Notes: generated by a model not told the origin, from the letters alone. A DNA stretch of 64,000 nt from Arion vulgaris (GCA_020796225.1 CM036758.1:64697774-64761773); one strand, 5' to 3'. Positions 10,616 to 23,092 are shown, counted from the first letter of the stretch. Translations and numbers: made by a program.

Positions 10616-11706
10616 CTTTTCCTACCCCTTTTCCCATATAAAACAAGTTTAGGGCAGACATTGCTAGAGGTAAATCCCACTACAGACAACCTACTCGTCA
10701 ACGCTGCTTCACATTCATTAATTCTCAATGTGGTATATTGTAAAAGCGGCTGAAATACTCCACTGTAACGTGAAAGAGATTGGCGGTATCGTCTCTCGGT
10801 CGCAAGAAGGCTAAACCCATAAATAACTAGTACAACTCTCTTTGAAAATAGCCGATAAAGTCAAATAAAGTCGAGCTACATGGATTGCAATGACTAGTTC
10901 ATAGCTCATATGTACGGTTCCAACTTCACTGCAACGGGTCACCCCATAATTGCTCCGTTCCTGTGCCAACAAAAATCAAACGAAATGCTAACAACTGTAT
11001 TCTGTATGAACAAATTCCAGAATGAAACAGTAGGTACCGCCATAAAAAGCAACCTGCACCGCATAAATGCATATGGCCGTCGCAAAATGTGTCAACACAA
11101 AACTGTTCATCATTTGAATTGCAATTCATGTCGAAGGGAACATCAATCACGACAAAATCCAGCTTCCGCACGCGCAATATCAATCCAATCGGCAGATTGA
11201 GTCGGTTCGTCATAGCCACAACAAACGCAGGTTGATTACAGCAGAAAGCATTCAATGTAACATTCATAGCTCACAGCGTTGCTCAAGCACTATTTCAGTA
11301 GCTCGGCAAACGAAACCCGAAAATACCCGACCAAACGTGAAAATGCGCTAGCAAAGTCGTGTCCAGAATCAAACAGTCCTGATTCTGAATGGCCCACCCG
11401 CATTCCGCCATTGCTTCCCAGATTTCAATGACTAACCATGCAGCAATGCGTAGTAAACGCACATTTAACCCAATAATCCAGGTCCGGTAAGCTAGAATAA
11501 CAGCAACTATTACGACGCCGGAGAAACAATGAACCGGAACGATTATTATGGTAGCGATCCCCCAGGTATAAATCTGGAAACTGTTCTCCCGTGCCAGACA
11601 ATGCTGACGACTAGACGACTTTTGATTTGCTTTCTCTCTCCCGATAATGTTATTTATCTTTGTTCAACCCGTGCTCTCTGCTTGTGGACGGAACGGATCA
11701 ATGCTG
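10616..11706. other. Unassigned non-repetitive stretch
   Basis: No array or recognised mobile element. Two overlapping open frames at 10910-11200 (plus, 96 codons) and 10926-11267 (minus, 113 codons) show no motif I recognise and have no clear splice context. Nothing further can be supported. Confidence 0.4.
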
Positions 11707-14700
11707 GAGAGTGTCAAAGTTAGAGAGTGTCAAAGTTAGAGAGTATCCAAGTTAGACAGTATCAGACAGTATCAAAGTTAGAGAGTATCAAAGTTAGAGA
11801 GTATCAAAGTTAGACAGTATCAAAGTTAGACAGTATCAAAGTTAGACAGTATCAAAGTTAGACAGTATCAAAGTTAGACAGTATCCAAGTTAGACAGTAT
11901 CAAAGTTAGAGAGTATCAAAGTTAGACAGTATCAAAGTTAGAGAGTATCAAAGTTAGACAGTATCAAAGTTAGAGAGTATCAAAGTTAGAGAGTATCAAA
12001 GTTAGACAGTATCAAAGTTAGACAGTATCAAAGTTAGACAGTATCAAAGTTAGACAGTATCAAAGTTAGACAGTATCAAAGTTAGACAGTATCAACGTTA
12101 GACAGTATCAAAGTTAGACAGTATCAAAGTTAGAGAGTATCCAAGTTAGAGAGTATCAAAGTTAGAGAGTATCAAAGTTAGAGAGTATCAAAGTTAGAGT
12201 ATCAAAGTTGAGAGTATCAAGTTAGACAGTATCAAAGTTAGAGAGTATCAAAGTTAGACAGTATCAAAGTTAGAGAGTATCCAAGTTAGAGAGTATCAAA
12301 GTTAGAGAGTATCAAAGTTAGAGAGTATCAAAGTTAGACAGTATCAAAGTTAGACAGTATCAAAGTTAGACAGTTTCAAAGTTAGACAGTTTCAAAGTTA
12401 GACAGTATCAAAGTTAGACAGTATCAAAGTTAGACAGTATCAAAGTTAGACAGATCAAAGTTAGACAGATCAAAGTTAGACAGTATCAAAGTTAGACAGT
12501 ATCAAAGTTAGACAGTATCAAAGTTAGACAGTATCAAAGTTAGACAGTATCAAAGTTAGACAGATCAAAGTTAGACAGATCAAAGTTAGACAGTATCAAA
12601 GTTAGAGAGCATCAAAGTTAGACAGTATCAAAGTTAGACAGTATCAAAGTTAGACAGTATCAAAGTTAGAGAGTGTCAAAGTTAGACAGTATCAAAGTTA
12701 GACAGTATCAAAGTTAGACAGTATCAAAGTTAGACAGTAGTTAGACAGTATCAAAGTTAGACAGTATCAAAGTTAGACAGTATCAAAGTTAGACAGTATC
12801 AAAGTTAGACAGTATCAAAGTTAGACAGTATCCAAGTTAGACAGTATCAAAGTTAGAGAGTATCAAAGTTAGACAGTATCAAAGTTAGACAGTATCAAAG
12901 TTAGACAGTATCAAAGTTAGACAGTATCAAAGTTAGACAGTATCAAAGTTAGACAGTATCAAAGTTAGACAGTAGTTAGACAGTATCAAAGTTAGAGAGT
13001 ATCAAAGTTAGAGAGTATCAAAGTTAGACAGTATCAAAGTTAGACAGTATCAAAGTTAGACAGTATCAAAGTTAGACAGTATCAAAGTTAGACAGTATCC
13101 AAGTTAGACAGTATCAAAGTTAGAGAGTATCAAAGTTAGACAGTATCAAAGTTAGAGAGTATCAAAGTTAGACAGTATCAAAGTTAGAGAGTATCAAAGT
13201 TAGAGAGTATCAAAGTTAGACAGTATCAAAGTTAGACAGTATCAAAGTTAGACAGATCAAAGTTAGACAGTATCAAAGTTAGACAGTATCAAAGTTAGAC
13301 AGTATCAAAGTTAGACAGTATCAAAGTTAGACAGTATCAAAGTTAGAGAGTATCCAAGTAGAAGTATCAAAGTTAGAGAGTATCAAAGTTAGAGAGTATC
13401 AAAGTTAGAGAGTATCAAAGTTAGACAGTATCAAAGTTAGAGAGTATCAAAGTTAGACAGTATCAAAGTTAGAGAGTATCCAAGTTAGAAGTATCAAAGT
13501 TAGAAGTATCAAAGTTAGAGAGTATCAAAGTTAGACAGTATCAAAGTTAGACAGTATCAAAGTTAGACAGTTTCAAAGTTAGACAGTTTCAAAGTTAGAC
13601 AGTATCAAAGTTAGACAGTATCAAAGTTAGACAGTATCAAAGTTAGACAGTATCAAAGTTAGACAGTATCAAAGATTAGACAGTATCAAGTTAGACAGTA
13701 TCAAAGTTAGACAGTATCAAAAGTTAGACAGTATCAAAGTTAGACAGTATCAAAGTTAGACAGTATCAAAGTTAGACAGTATCAAAGTTAGAAGATCAAA
13801 GTTAGACAGTATCAAAGTTAGACAGTATCAAAGTTAGACAGTATCAAAGTTAGAAGTGTCAAAGTTAGACAGTATCAAAGTTAGACAGTATCAAAGTTAG
13901 ACAGTATCAAAGTTAGACAGTAGTTAGACAGTATCAAAGTTAGACAGTATCAAAGTTAGACAGTATCAGTTAGACAGTATCAAAGTTAGACAGTATCCAA
14001 GTTAGACAGTATCAAAGTTAGACAGTATCAAAGTTAGACAGTATCAAAGTTAGACAGTATCAAAGCTAGACAGTATCAAAGTTAGACAGTATCAAAGTTA
14101 GACAGTATCAAAGTTAGACAGTATCAAAGTTAGACAGTATCAAAGTTAGACAGATCAAAGTTAGACAGTATCAAAGTTAGACAGTATCAAAGTTAGACAG
14201 TATCAAAGTTAGACAGTATCAAAGTTAGACAGTATCAAAGTTAGAAGTATCAAAGATTAGAAGTATCAAAGGTTAGACAGTATCAAAGTTAGACAGTGTC
14301 AAAGTTAGACAGTATCAAAGTTAGAGAGTATCCAAGTTAGACAGTATCAAAGTTAGAGAGTATCCAAGTTAGACAGTATCAAAGTTAGACAGTATCAAAG
14401 TTAGAGGATCCAAGTTAGACAGTATCAAAGTTAGAGAGTATCAAAGTTAGACAGTATCAAAGTTAGACAGTATCAAAGTTAGACAGTATCAAAGTTAGAG
14501 AGTATCCAAGTTAGAAGTATCAAAGTTAGAGAGTATCAAAGTTAGAGAGATCAAAGTTAGACAGTATCAAAGTTAGACAGTATCAAAGTTAGACAGTTTC
14601 AAAGTTAGACAGTTTCAAAGTTAGACAGTATCAAAGTTAGACAGTATCAAAGTTAGACAGTATCAAAGTTAGACAGTATCAAAGTTAGACAGTATCAAAG

Positions 14701-16545
14701 TTAGACAGTATCAAAGTTAGACAGTATCAAAGTTAGACAGTATCAAAGTTAGACAGTGTCAAAGTTAGACAGTATCAAAGTTAGACAGTATCCAAGTTAG
14801 ACAGTATCAAAGTTAGAGAGTATCCAAGTTAGACAGTATCAAAGTTAGACAGTATCAAAGTTAGACAGTATCAAAGTTAGACAGATCAAAGTTAGACAGT
14901 ATCAAAGTTAGAGAGTATCCAAGTTAGACAGTATCAAAGTTAGACAGTATCAAAGCTAGACAGTATCAAAGTTAGACAGTATATTAGACAGTATCAAAGT
15001 TAGACAGTATCAAAGTTAGACAGTATCAAAGTTAGACAGTATCAAAGTTAGACAGTATCAAAGTTAGACAGTATCAAAGTTAGACAGTATCAAAGTTAGA
15101 CAGTATCAAAGTTAGACAGTATCAAAGTTAGACAGTATCAAAGTTAGACAGTATCAAAGTTAGACAGTATCAAAGTTAGACAGTATCAAAGTTAGACAGA
15201 TCAAAGTTAGAGATCAAAGTTAGAAGTATCAAAGTTAGACAGTATCAAAGTTAGACAGTATCAAGTTAGACAGATCAGTTAGACAGTATCAAAGTTAGAC
15301 AGTATCAAAGTTAGACAGTATCAAAGTTAGACAGTATCAAAGTTAGACAGTATCAAAGTTAGACAGTATCAAAGTTAGACAGTGTCAAAGTTAGACAGTA
15401 TCAAAGTTAGACAGTATCAAAGTTAGACAGTATCAAAGTTAGACAGTATCAAGTTAGACAGTATCAAAGTTAGAAGTATCAAAGTTAGAAGTATCAAAGT
15501 TAGACAGTATCAAAGTTAGACAGTATCAAAGTTAGACAGTATCAAAGTTAGACAGTATCAAAGTTAGACAGTATCAAAGTTAGAAGTATCAGTTAGACAG
15601 TATCAAAGTTAGACAGTATCAAAGTTAGACAGTATCAAAGTTAGACAGTATCAAGTTAGACAGTATCAAAGTTAGACAGTATCAAAGTTAGACAGTATCA
15701 AAGTTAGACAGTATCAAAGTTAGACAGTGTCAAAGTTAGACAGTATCAAAGTTAGACAGTATCAAAGTTAGACAGATCAAGTTGACAGTATCAAGTTAGA
15801 CAGATCAAAGTTAGACAGTATCAAAGTTAGACAGTATCCAAGTTAGACAGTATCAAAGTTAGACAGTAGTTAGACAGTATCAAAGTTAGACAGTAGTTAG
15901 ACAGTATCAAAGTTAGACAGTATCAAAGTTAGACAGTAGTTAGACAGTATCAAAGTTAGACAGTGTAGCAGTATCAAAGTTAGACAGTAGTTAGACAGTA
16001 TCAAAGTTAGACAGTAGTTAGACAGTATCAAAGTTAGACAGTAGTTAGACAGTATCAAAGTTAGACAGTATCAAAGTTAGACAGTATCAAAGTTAGACAG
16101 TATCAAAGTTAGACAGTAGTTAGACAGTATCAAAGTAGACATAGTTAGACAGTATCCAAGTTAGACAGTATCAAGTTAGACAGTATCAAAGTTAGAAGTA
16201 TCAAGTTAGACAGTATCAAGTTGAAGATAACAGTTAGACGATCAAAGTTAGACAGTATCAGTTAGACAGTATCAAGTTAGACAGTATCAAAGTTAGACAG
16301 TATCCAAAGTTAGACAGATCAAAGTTAGACAGAGTTAGACAGTATCAAAGTTAGACAGTATCCAAGTTAGACAGTATCAGTGACAGTATCAAAGTTAGAC
16401 AGATCAAAGTATCATGACAGTATCAGAGACGAGTTGACGTATCAAAGTTGACAGATCAAAGTTAGACAGTATCAAAGTTAGACAGTATCAAAGTTAGAAT
16501 CGGGTTTAAGTTAAAGTCCTTCAGTACTACGAGAATACAAACGTA
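11707..16545. repeat. 16-bp satellite, about 300 units
   Basis: Dominant unit CAAAGTTAGACAGTAT. Recurrent variants are GAGAG for GACAG, TCCAAG for TCAAAG and GTTTC for GTATC, plus a common 10-base short unit producing CAGTAGTTAGACAG. Substitutions and single-base deletions are moderate to 15700, then truncated and scrambled units dominate from about 15770 to 16460. No open frame of note. The largest array in the window. Confidence 0.97.
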
Positions 16546-16614
16546 GTTAGACAGTATCAAAGTTAGAATCGGGTTTAAGTTAAAGTCCTTCAGTACTACG
16601 AGAATACAAACGTA
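16477..16614. repeat. 69-bp tandem duplication of the satellite edge plus unique flank
   Basis: 16477-16545 and 16546-16614 appear identical. Each contains one and a half satellite units followed by a non-satellite segment (CGGGTTTAAGTTAAAGTCCT, then TCAGTACTACGAGAATACAA). The array boundary itself was therefore duplicated. Confidence 0.95.
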
Positions 16615-17083
16615 TAGTAGAGACTAGTGCTCTATCTATTGTCTCTCCCCAGGTGCATGATGGAATTGGTTATCCACTCTTGCCGTTAAGCAAAGTGGAG
16701 CTTTAATTTGCGTTCCAGGGCCAGATAAGTCGTCCTTGTTGTGTGATATCCATAGTTATGTTCTCTAACGTTTTTATATAATGGGGCACTTCTGACCAAT
16801 GACTTTGAAGGTGCGTGCGACGTGTGGCAATCGCAAAAATAATAATTAAGTATAATTAATAGTAATATTAATATAACAAAAAAAAAACAGATGAAAACTT
16901 AACCCTGACTATTGTGCTTACGAAAAATCGAAGAAAATTTATTTTTCCTTCCTTTGAAATTTTAATTACAGTTAAAGCCGGCGTGTAAAATAGGGCTCCA
17001 AGGATGTATGATAAGAGTGTCATATCGCCGGCGGGCTCCGCGCGCCCAAAGTGTCAGTCGGTAGAGTCGAAGAATAAAAACGT
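16615..17083. other. Unassigned stretch
   Basis: Non-repetitive, with an A-rich segment near 16880. No convincing ORF, repeat or RNA gene seen. Confidence 0.4.
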
Positions 17084-17192
17084 TATGGGGAACTCTCGAG
17101 GGACTTGAACTGACATGCAGCTTCATAGAGGCAACGCATCTCCAGGTTTAGACGAGCATACGAAACCGAACGCAAAGAAGAAGAAGAAGAAG
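17084..17192 (+). mobile_element. LINE 3' terminus with GAA tail
   Basis: Nearly identical to the last 100 bp of the RNase H LINE at 42920-43545 (GGGGAAC...CTCGAGG, ACTGACATGCAGCTTCATA, TTTAGACGAGCATACGAAAC, GAACGCAAAGAAGAAG). It ends in a GAA repeat. An extremely 5'-truncated copy. Confidence 0.85.
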
Positions 17193-17929
17193 TTTACATG
17201 CAAATTTAAAATCCTAGGTTGGTTTGTGGCCCCTCCCGGCAACATATGTTATCTGAGGCCAGGGTTAGTTGTAATGGACATCTAACACGTGCTGTCCGCT
17301 ACCCATTGTGACGCACTCTGCAAACTATTCTTTGTTCATCTCTTTATGTTTCTCTCCCAATATATCGATTAACTTTATGTTTTGTTCTTGCCCTCATTCA
17401 TTCACCTGCATTCGATTTTCTTCTGACTGGAGATAATCAAATATTCACTCAAGGTTTCTTGGATTCTCCAGTCTTAACTAGAATTAGTAGCAGAAATAAC
17501 TCCCATATTGTACAATAACATTGAAATACGTTCTACTAAATACTATGATCTCTTAGTAAATGGCCGTTACCGCTTAAATACAACTAGACAGGTAGCAGTT
17601 ATGGTTGAATGCATCGCTAGACTTGTCCAACTCACCAACCACAAAGAGAACAGATTTTGCGAAAAATATAAAAATAACAACCTTGCAATCATTGTGTCGA
17701 TTCAAACTAGTTTAGGTAGCTTTATTCTCGTGCGGGTTATTTTTTTCACAAAGAGTAAGTATATATATAGTTCGCGATATGATCCATTTTGATTTTATAT
17801 GTAAATCTGAAATAAACTGCGTTAAGTTGCATATAAACTTTTCATGAAGTTGGAAAAGAGAATCTAGTGAACGTATGTTAAAAAAAGACAAAAGTCAGCA
17901 AAGATATTTTCTTCTTTCCCGTCATTTAC
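17193..17929. other. Unassigned stretch
   Basis: Contains a 94-codon open frame at 17508-17792 (plus) with no recognisable motif and A/T-rich composition. No support for a gene. Confidence 0.35.
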
Positions 17930-18185
17930 TACTTTTTAGAAGTGTTGGGGAGGGCGGGGGTGTGTGTGGATGTAGTGATCTTATACGTGTTCGTTCTAAA
18001 GCACTTTGTAAGCTGTTATTCATTTTCTTAAGGCTGGTCTTGATGCAGTTGCTCCATCTTTTATGTGGTCTTCCTCTTGCTCTGTACTCGCTATATTTTT
18101 TCAGTGTGGCTTTCTTTGATAGTCGATACCATGGTATTATTGCTAGATGTCCAAACCATTTAGTCTGTTTTCTGTTATGAATTGC
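17930..18185 (-). pseudogene. LINE RT ORF C-terminal fragment
   Basis: The reverse complement is closely related to 43750-43985: the GGTCTTCCTCTTGCT strand encodes a GRPRKRW-like block and CCAAACCATTTAGTCTG encodes the W-FGH block. It covers only the last 80-90 codons, with no intact frame. Confidence 0.65.
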
Positions 18186-18639
18186 ATGGTAGCAAATATA
18201 TACGGATACATAATTTTATAGGAACACGATTAGGGAGGGAGTGAGAGAGTGAGAGAAAGAGGGGTAGGCAGGTAGAATAAGTTAACTCGTGGAAGGGAAT
18301 GTGAAGTGTCCTTAGTTTAGTAACAAAATGAACGACAGTAAAACAGAAAAGGCGTCACGATTCAGTTTACAAAATAACCAGCATAAGTAATGTGTCGAGT
18401 TTTCTTATTTAGGTAATTGTCATGTGTAACTCAAATGGAACTGGCATGGAATTACTGTACACCTCAACTTTGATAAGCAGATGAGAAGTGGGGGAGGGGA
18501 GGGGGACAATGGAAATAAACAAATGCTCAATAAGACAACTTGCCTAGTTACCAATAAGAATACATAGTAACTAGACAAGTTGCTGATTGAAATAGTTTAA
18601 GAGGTACACAAAGGAAAGAAAACAGCTAACATCCTTCAA

Positions 18640-18812
18640 GTCTCTAAAGCCGAAATATTGGCTTCATTGTACCTGGATTTACCCAATAGTGGCTTTATTG
18701 TACCTGGATTTACCCAATATTGGCTTTATTGTACCTAGATTTACCCAATATTGGCTTCATTGTACCTAGATTTACCCAATATTGGCTTCATTGTACCTGG
18801 ATTTACCCAATA
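18640..18812 (-). repeat. SINE A tail amplified into a 31-bp array, 5 units
   Basis: Starts with CTAAAGCCGAAATATTGGCT, the 3' tail region of SINE A as seen at 200-240 and 63750. The tail segment (GGCTTCATTGTACCTGGATT then TACCCAATATT) is then repeated five times with exact 31-bp spacing. The SINE body is missing here. Confidence 0.85.
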
Positions 18813-19089
18813 TCAGCGTGTGCATTTACACAGACCCCCAAATGTTTCCATATATGAAAATGGACAGGAATTAATTATCTTTGTGTTACAATAGTAAACA
18901 ATGTTCTTAGACTGGGGGAAACTTCAAATGATCTTATATTTTATCTTGTCAAACATTTAGACTCCGGTCTGTTCCGCTTCCTTTGATTTCGCATCGGAAC
19001 TAGCTTACCACTGTTTTTATACATATTTTTAAAATGTATTTTTTCTGTTTGAAATGTCAAAGATCATAATATTTCTTCAAGCGCTTGAG

Positions 19090-19235
19090 GACCCTCTGTG
19101 AGTACCTCACGGATCCCCGGGTGTCCGCTGACCCCAACTTGGAGAAACGCTATATGGCTCGATCCCTCTGCCCAGAAATAGCACACCATCTGACTAGAGT
19201 ATTGCACAAAGAATGAACTCCTTAGCTTCCATCAC
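19090..19235 (-). mobile_element. SINE family A fragment
   Basis: Shares ATATGGCTCGATCCCTCTGC, CAGAAATAG, GAGTATTGCACAAAG and GAACTC...TAGCTTC with the full copies at 200-438 and 63740-63986. The tRNA-like head is missing. Confidence 0.65.
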
Positions 19236-20757
19236 TATATAGCATTAGCAAAGCATCGACAACATCAGTGTTTGAGATTGAAATAGAATGTACCTAAAAA
19301 TAAAGATCGACGGATCTGAAGGGAGATTAATATCGCGTCTATAGTCAGTTCAACAACTCATGCACACATTCCAATGCGAATTGCAGCAAAACCATCAATT
19401 CTACAGTAGCAAAACTTTGCATCCAATCTTAAAATTATACCGACGTAAATGTCTGATAAAGAAATTGCTATAGGAAACCTGGATTTTGTAACATAACGGT
19501 TTCCTTTGATGTTGGCGGCATATTTGGCGAGTCTGAAACGAAACTTGTTTTTTCAGTAAACGCACCAATATGACATTTGATGACATGCAAAGGCGCATCA
19601 TCCCATCTCATATATGACATGCAAAGGCATATCATTCCATCTCATACATGGGGGCCAATGTTGATATTTGCAAAAGAGTCATGAAATAAACAATAAATGT
19701 AGACTTAGTTGTATTATTATTTTGAATAACTTACATTACAGTTAAAGTTAGCTGCCATGTCATAATGCCATCCCCTTTCACGCCCAGACATGGGACTGAC
19801 AATGGCGGAGCTACTTGGAAAGGTTTTTTTTTTAAATCGCAACTTCTTCATTACAATGGGCGTGTGTTAACATATGGGGTAGGGCGGTATCACTACAATA
19901 AAATAGCTCTTTACTCTGGTTCTTGTATACTGTGGTACAGATTACCCATATGTGCCTCTTTGCGAAATACGCGTATAGTATTAATGACACTTTTGCATTG
20001 TAACTTCAAACTCATTAGAAATGTTATATCAATGTCTGTTGTGAGAAGTCAACAATATGACACAATCGCTTCCCACTAATTTCGATATAAGCCTTTAACT
20101 AAAAGTCAGTGTCGCATTTATGACGTCATTTGCTTACCATGGTCAACCCCGAGTCGAATTCATGCATGGGAAATACAATAATTGTTCAAAAAACCATGAA
20201 TTTCGTCCTGAATATTGCTATTTTTGACATCAATGTGTGGCTGTAAACATTAGTTTTCTCCAACCATGTCAATGGAGGCGTTAAATATATAGCACAAAGA
20301 AGGAAACTTCTAGATGGTATGATTGTTTGAATGGCAACAAATATTTTGTAGCGTTGGGAACATGTGTAGTTCACATGCAAGTTTTCAAGTTATTTCATCA
20401 AATGGTTACAAAGATACACATTTTTATCTGTGGGCATGACAAGTTGAACGGACTATAACAAGAACATGCTATTAACGAACTGAATGAACAACTGGCAATT
20501 GTAAAACTCAAGAAATTACAAGTCTCAGATGACATCATAAACAAAATACGGACTTATCTTGGACCACCAGCAACAAAGGAGAGGACTTACGCTTTTTAAC
20601 AATATCTAAGATCGAAGAATGGTATCATAGATATGGCAAACAGACCACGATTTCAGTCTGAATAATGAACAAGCCAGGAAAATAAGTTGGCAGTTATATA
20701 CTCATAAACTTAACCAGTTATCTGTGCATGCTGGCGGAATGCCTTCTCGAGAAGATT
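19236..20757. other. Unassigned A/T-rich stretch
   Basis: No arrays or recognised mobile elements. Short open frames (66-104 codons, for example 19765-20079 plus) lack recognisable motifs. Confidence 0.35.
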
Positions 20758-20895
20758 TGTGTGGTCTGTGGGGACTTGTGTAGTTTTTGGAGATTTGTGT
20801 GTGGTTTGTGGAGATTTGTGTGTGGTTTGTGGAGATTTGTGTGTGTTTGTGGGATTTGTGTGTGGTTTGTTGGGACGTGTGTAGTTGGGGGAGGG
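20758..20895. repeat. GT-rich minisatellite of about 21 bp
   Basis: Units of GAGATTTGTGTGTGGTTTGT with length variation, about five copies, grading into irregular GT-rich sequence. Confidence 0.8.
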
Positions 20896-21239
20896 ACAAA
20901 TAAAATACTATTGAACCAACAAGCTAGCTTCGGAAAGTGTAGATCAGATTATAATAAAAAGCTCAAGAAGTTAAAGACACATTCCAAGAGATAAAAACAA
21001 AACTACACGTTTGGTGCGGGAGCATATAGTTATTGGTTATTGAAGCGACGTAATAGCACCCCGGGCAGACTCATAGATACTCAATCTGTCCCAACAGATT
21101 GTGAAGGATATGCATACTAATGGTTGCTGTGGCTTGCTGGTTAAACACACGCATCTCTCTGCCTCTCAAGCATCCAGTTCTACTTGTGCAACGTGTAGTT
21201 CCGAACTCATGAAATTGCTGGATCAATTTAACAGTTAGA

Positions 21240-21783
21240 ACCGTGTTACTACTTTCCCCTGCTTAGTCACAATTTTGTTACTACTTTCCCTTGCTTAGTC
21301 ACAATTTTGTTACAACTTGCCCTACTTAGTCACAATTTGGTTACAACTTTCCCTGCTTAGTCACAATTTTGTTACTACTTTCCCTGCTTAGTCACAAATT
21401 TGTTACTACTTCCCCTGCTTAGTCACAATTTTGTTACAACTTTCCCTGCTTAGTCACAATTTTGTTACTACTTTTCCCTGCTTAGACAGAATTTTGTTAC
21501 TACTTTTCCTTGCTTAGTCACAATTTTGTTACAACTTTCCCCTGCTTAGTCACAATTTTGTTACAACTTTCCCCTGCTTAGTTACAATTTTGTTATTACT
21601 TTCCCCTGCTTAGTCACAATTTTGTTACAACTTGCCCCTGCTTAGTCACAATTTTGTTACTACTTTCCCCTGCTTAGTCACAATTTTGTTACTACTTTCC
21701 CTGCTTAGTCAGAATTTTGTTACTACTTTCCCTTGCTTAGTCACAATTGTATTACTATTTTCCTCTGCTTAGTCACAATTTGA
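21240..21783. repeat. 32-33 bp minisatellite, about 17 units
   Basis: Unit contains CTTAGTCACAATTTTGTTAC followed by TACTTTCCCCTG or AACTTTCCCTG. Homopolymer length (CCC/CCCC, TTT/TTTT) varies between units. Confidence 0.95.
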
Positions 21784-21798
21784 ACTTGCTAGGTTTTG

Positions 21799-22062
21799 TT
21801 ATTTAATCATCAACCAGGTGTGTTATTTGATCATCAACCAGGTGTGTTATTTGATCGTCAACCAGGTGTGTTATTTGATCATCAACCAGGTTTTTTTATT
21901 TGATCATCAACCAGGTGTGTTATTTGATCATCAACCAGGTGTGTTATTTGATCATCAACCAGGTGTGTTATTTGATCGTCAACCAGGTGTGTTATTTGAT
22001 CGTCAACCAGGTGTGTTATTTGATCATCAACCAGGTGTGTTATTTGATCATCAACCAGTGTT
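21799..22062. repeat. 24-bp minisatellite, 11 units
   Basis: Unit contains GTGTTATTTGATCATCAACC then AGGT, eight codons long. It is open in two plus frames (VLFDHQPG, CYLIINQV) and on minus (HLVDDQIT). Variant GATCGTC for GATCATC occurs in three units. It begins about 16 bp after the preceding 33-bp array and ends about 45 bp before a SINE B. Confidence 0.95.
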
Positions 22063-22105
22063 TGATCAACAGGGTCAGGACTGCTATTATTTTTCATCTC
22101 CAGAC

Positions 22106-22365
22106 AATTCTTCTTCTTCAAACGCTCCATATCAACCACTTGTTAACCACTCGGTGTGATTTGTATGTGATCTGAGCCTAAGCGGGACTGTACGTTGTAC
22201 CAGTTATGCGCCTACAAGTAGGCCAGCACTTCCAATTTATATGATGCTTTTTATTTACTGGGTAGCTTCCCTAGGTCCTACATCAGTCGCCTCTTACAAC
22301 ATGCCTTGTAGGTCGCAGTGGTACTATTCTTTGCTTCCTTGCAGGCCCTGGCACCATCTCTAGGC
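22106..22365 (-). mobile_element. SINE family B
   Basis: A TTCTTCTTC tail on the left, then the reverse complement of the B body and core (AGTCGCCTCTTACAACATG) and head (GGCCCTGGCACC). Flanks CATCTCCAGACAA and CATCTCTAGGCAA match at 11 of 13 bases and look like an aged target-site duplication. Confidence 0.9.
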
Positions 22366-22835
22366 AATGAGTTCTAGTCTACCATGATTTATGATAGCCA
22401 TACGCCTTGGCATAGATAAGGAAGAAGGCATGTCAACATTGGACTTCAATTCCCTCTACTAAACAAATATGTCATGTTTGCAGTTGTTTTGTCAAGGAGA
22501 AAGAAAGCTTGTCCCAAAGTTCTCTTCTCGACAAAACTACATGGTATTATATATGTCATTGAGAGATCTGGTTCATTAACTCATTCCATACCATGAATGT
22601 TATCAAGTGCTCAGCACACTTATTTTATGATACCATAGTTTTTATCACCCAAACGTTTGTGTTTAAATTACTTGCAGTAGGTATCACATTGATACATATA
22701 TATATCATTCAATATACTACTTAGTTCAATATATTTCTTTCACTATTTATAACTACACTCTTGGAAAGTTTAGCACAAAGTGATCTATATTGTAAAAAAC
22801 CCGATATTTTGGCTGTTGGTATTGTCTATGCTCTT
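22366..22835. other. Unassigned A/T-rich stretch
   Basis: No ORF, array or recognised element seen. Confidence 0.4.
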
Positions 22836-23092
22836 ATGTGCACCACTGTAGTGATTGGTATAGTCTGTGCTCTTATGTACACCACTGTAGTGATTGGTAT
22901 TGTCTGAGCTCTTATGTACACCACTGTAGTGATTGGTATGGTCTGTGCTCTTATGTACACCACTGTAGTGATTGGTATAGTCTGTGCTCTTATGTACACC
23001 ACTGTAGTGATTGGTATAGTCTGTGCTCTTATGTACACCACTGTAGTGATTGGTATTGTCTGAGCTCTTATGTACACCACTGTAGTGATCAA
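22836..23092. repeat. 39-bp minisatellite, about 7 units
   Basis: Unit contains GTGATTGGTATAGTCTGTGC then TCTTATGTACACCACTGTA, 13 codons, open on plus (HHCSDWYSLCSYV) and minus. Two alternating forms occur (GTCTGTGCTC and GTCTGAGCTC). Confidence 0.95.

Noticed and set aside
10926..11267. 113-codon minus-strand frame with several Cys residues, in a unique region
   Set aside because: No motif recognised, overlaps an equal-sized plus frame, no convincing start or splice context. Left as unassigned.
11707..16545. Centromeric satellite or origin
   Set aside because: The unit is only 16 bp and the array under 5 kb, surrounded by other minisatellites. Nothing specific to centromeres can be shown from sequence alone.
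21240..22062. CRISPR-like array of regular direct repeats
   Set aside because: The repeats are head-to-tail minisatellites without unique spacers, in eukaryotic DNA with no cas genes. The same applies to the other arrays.
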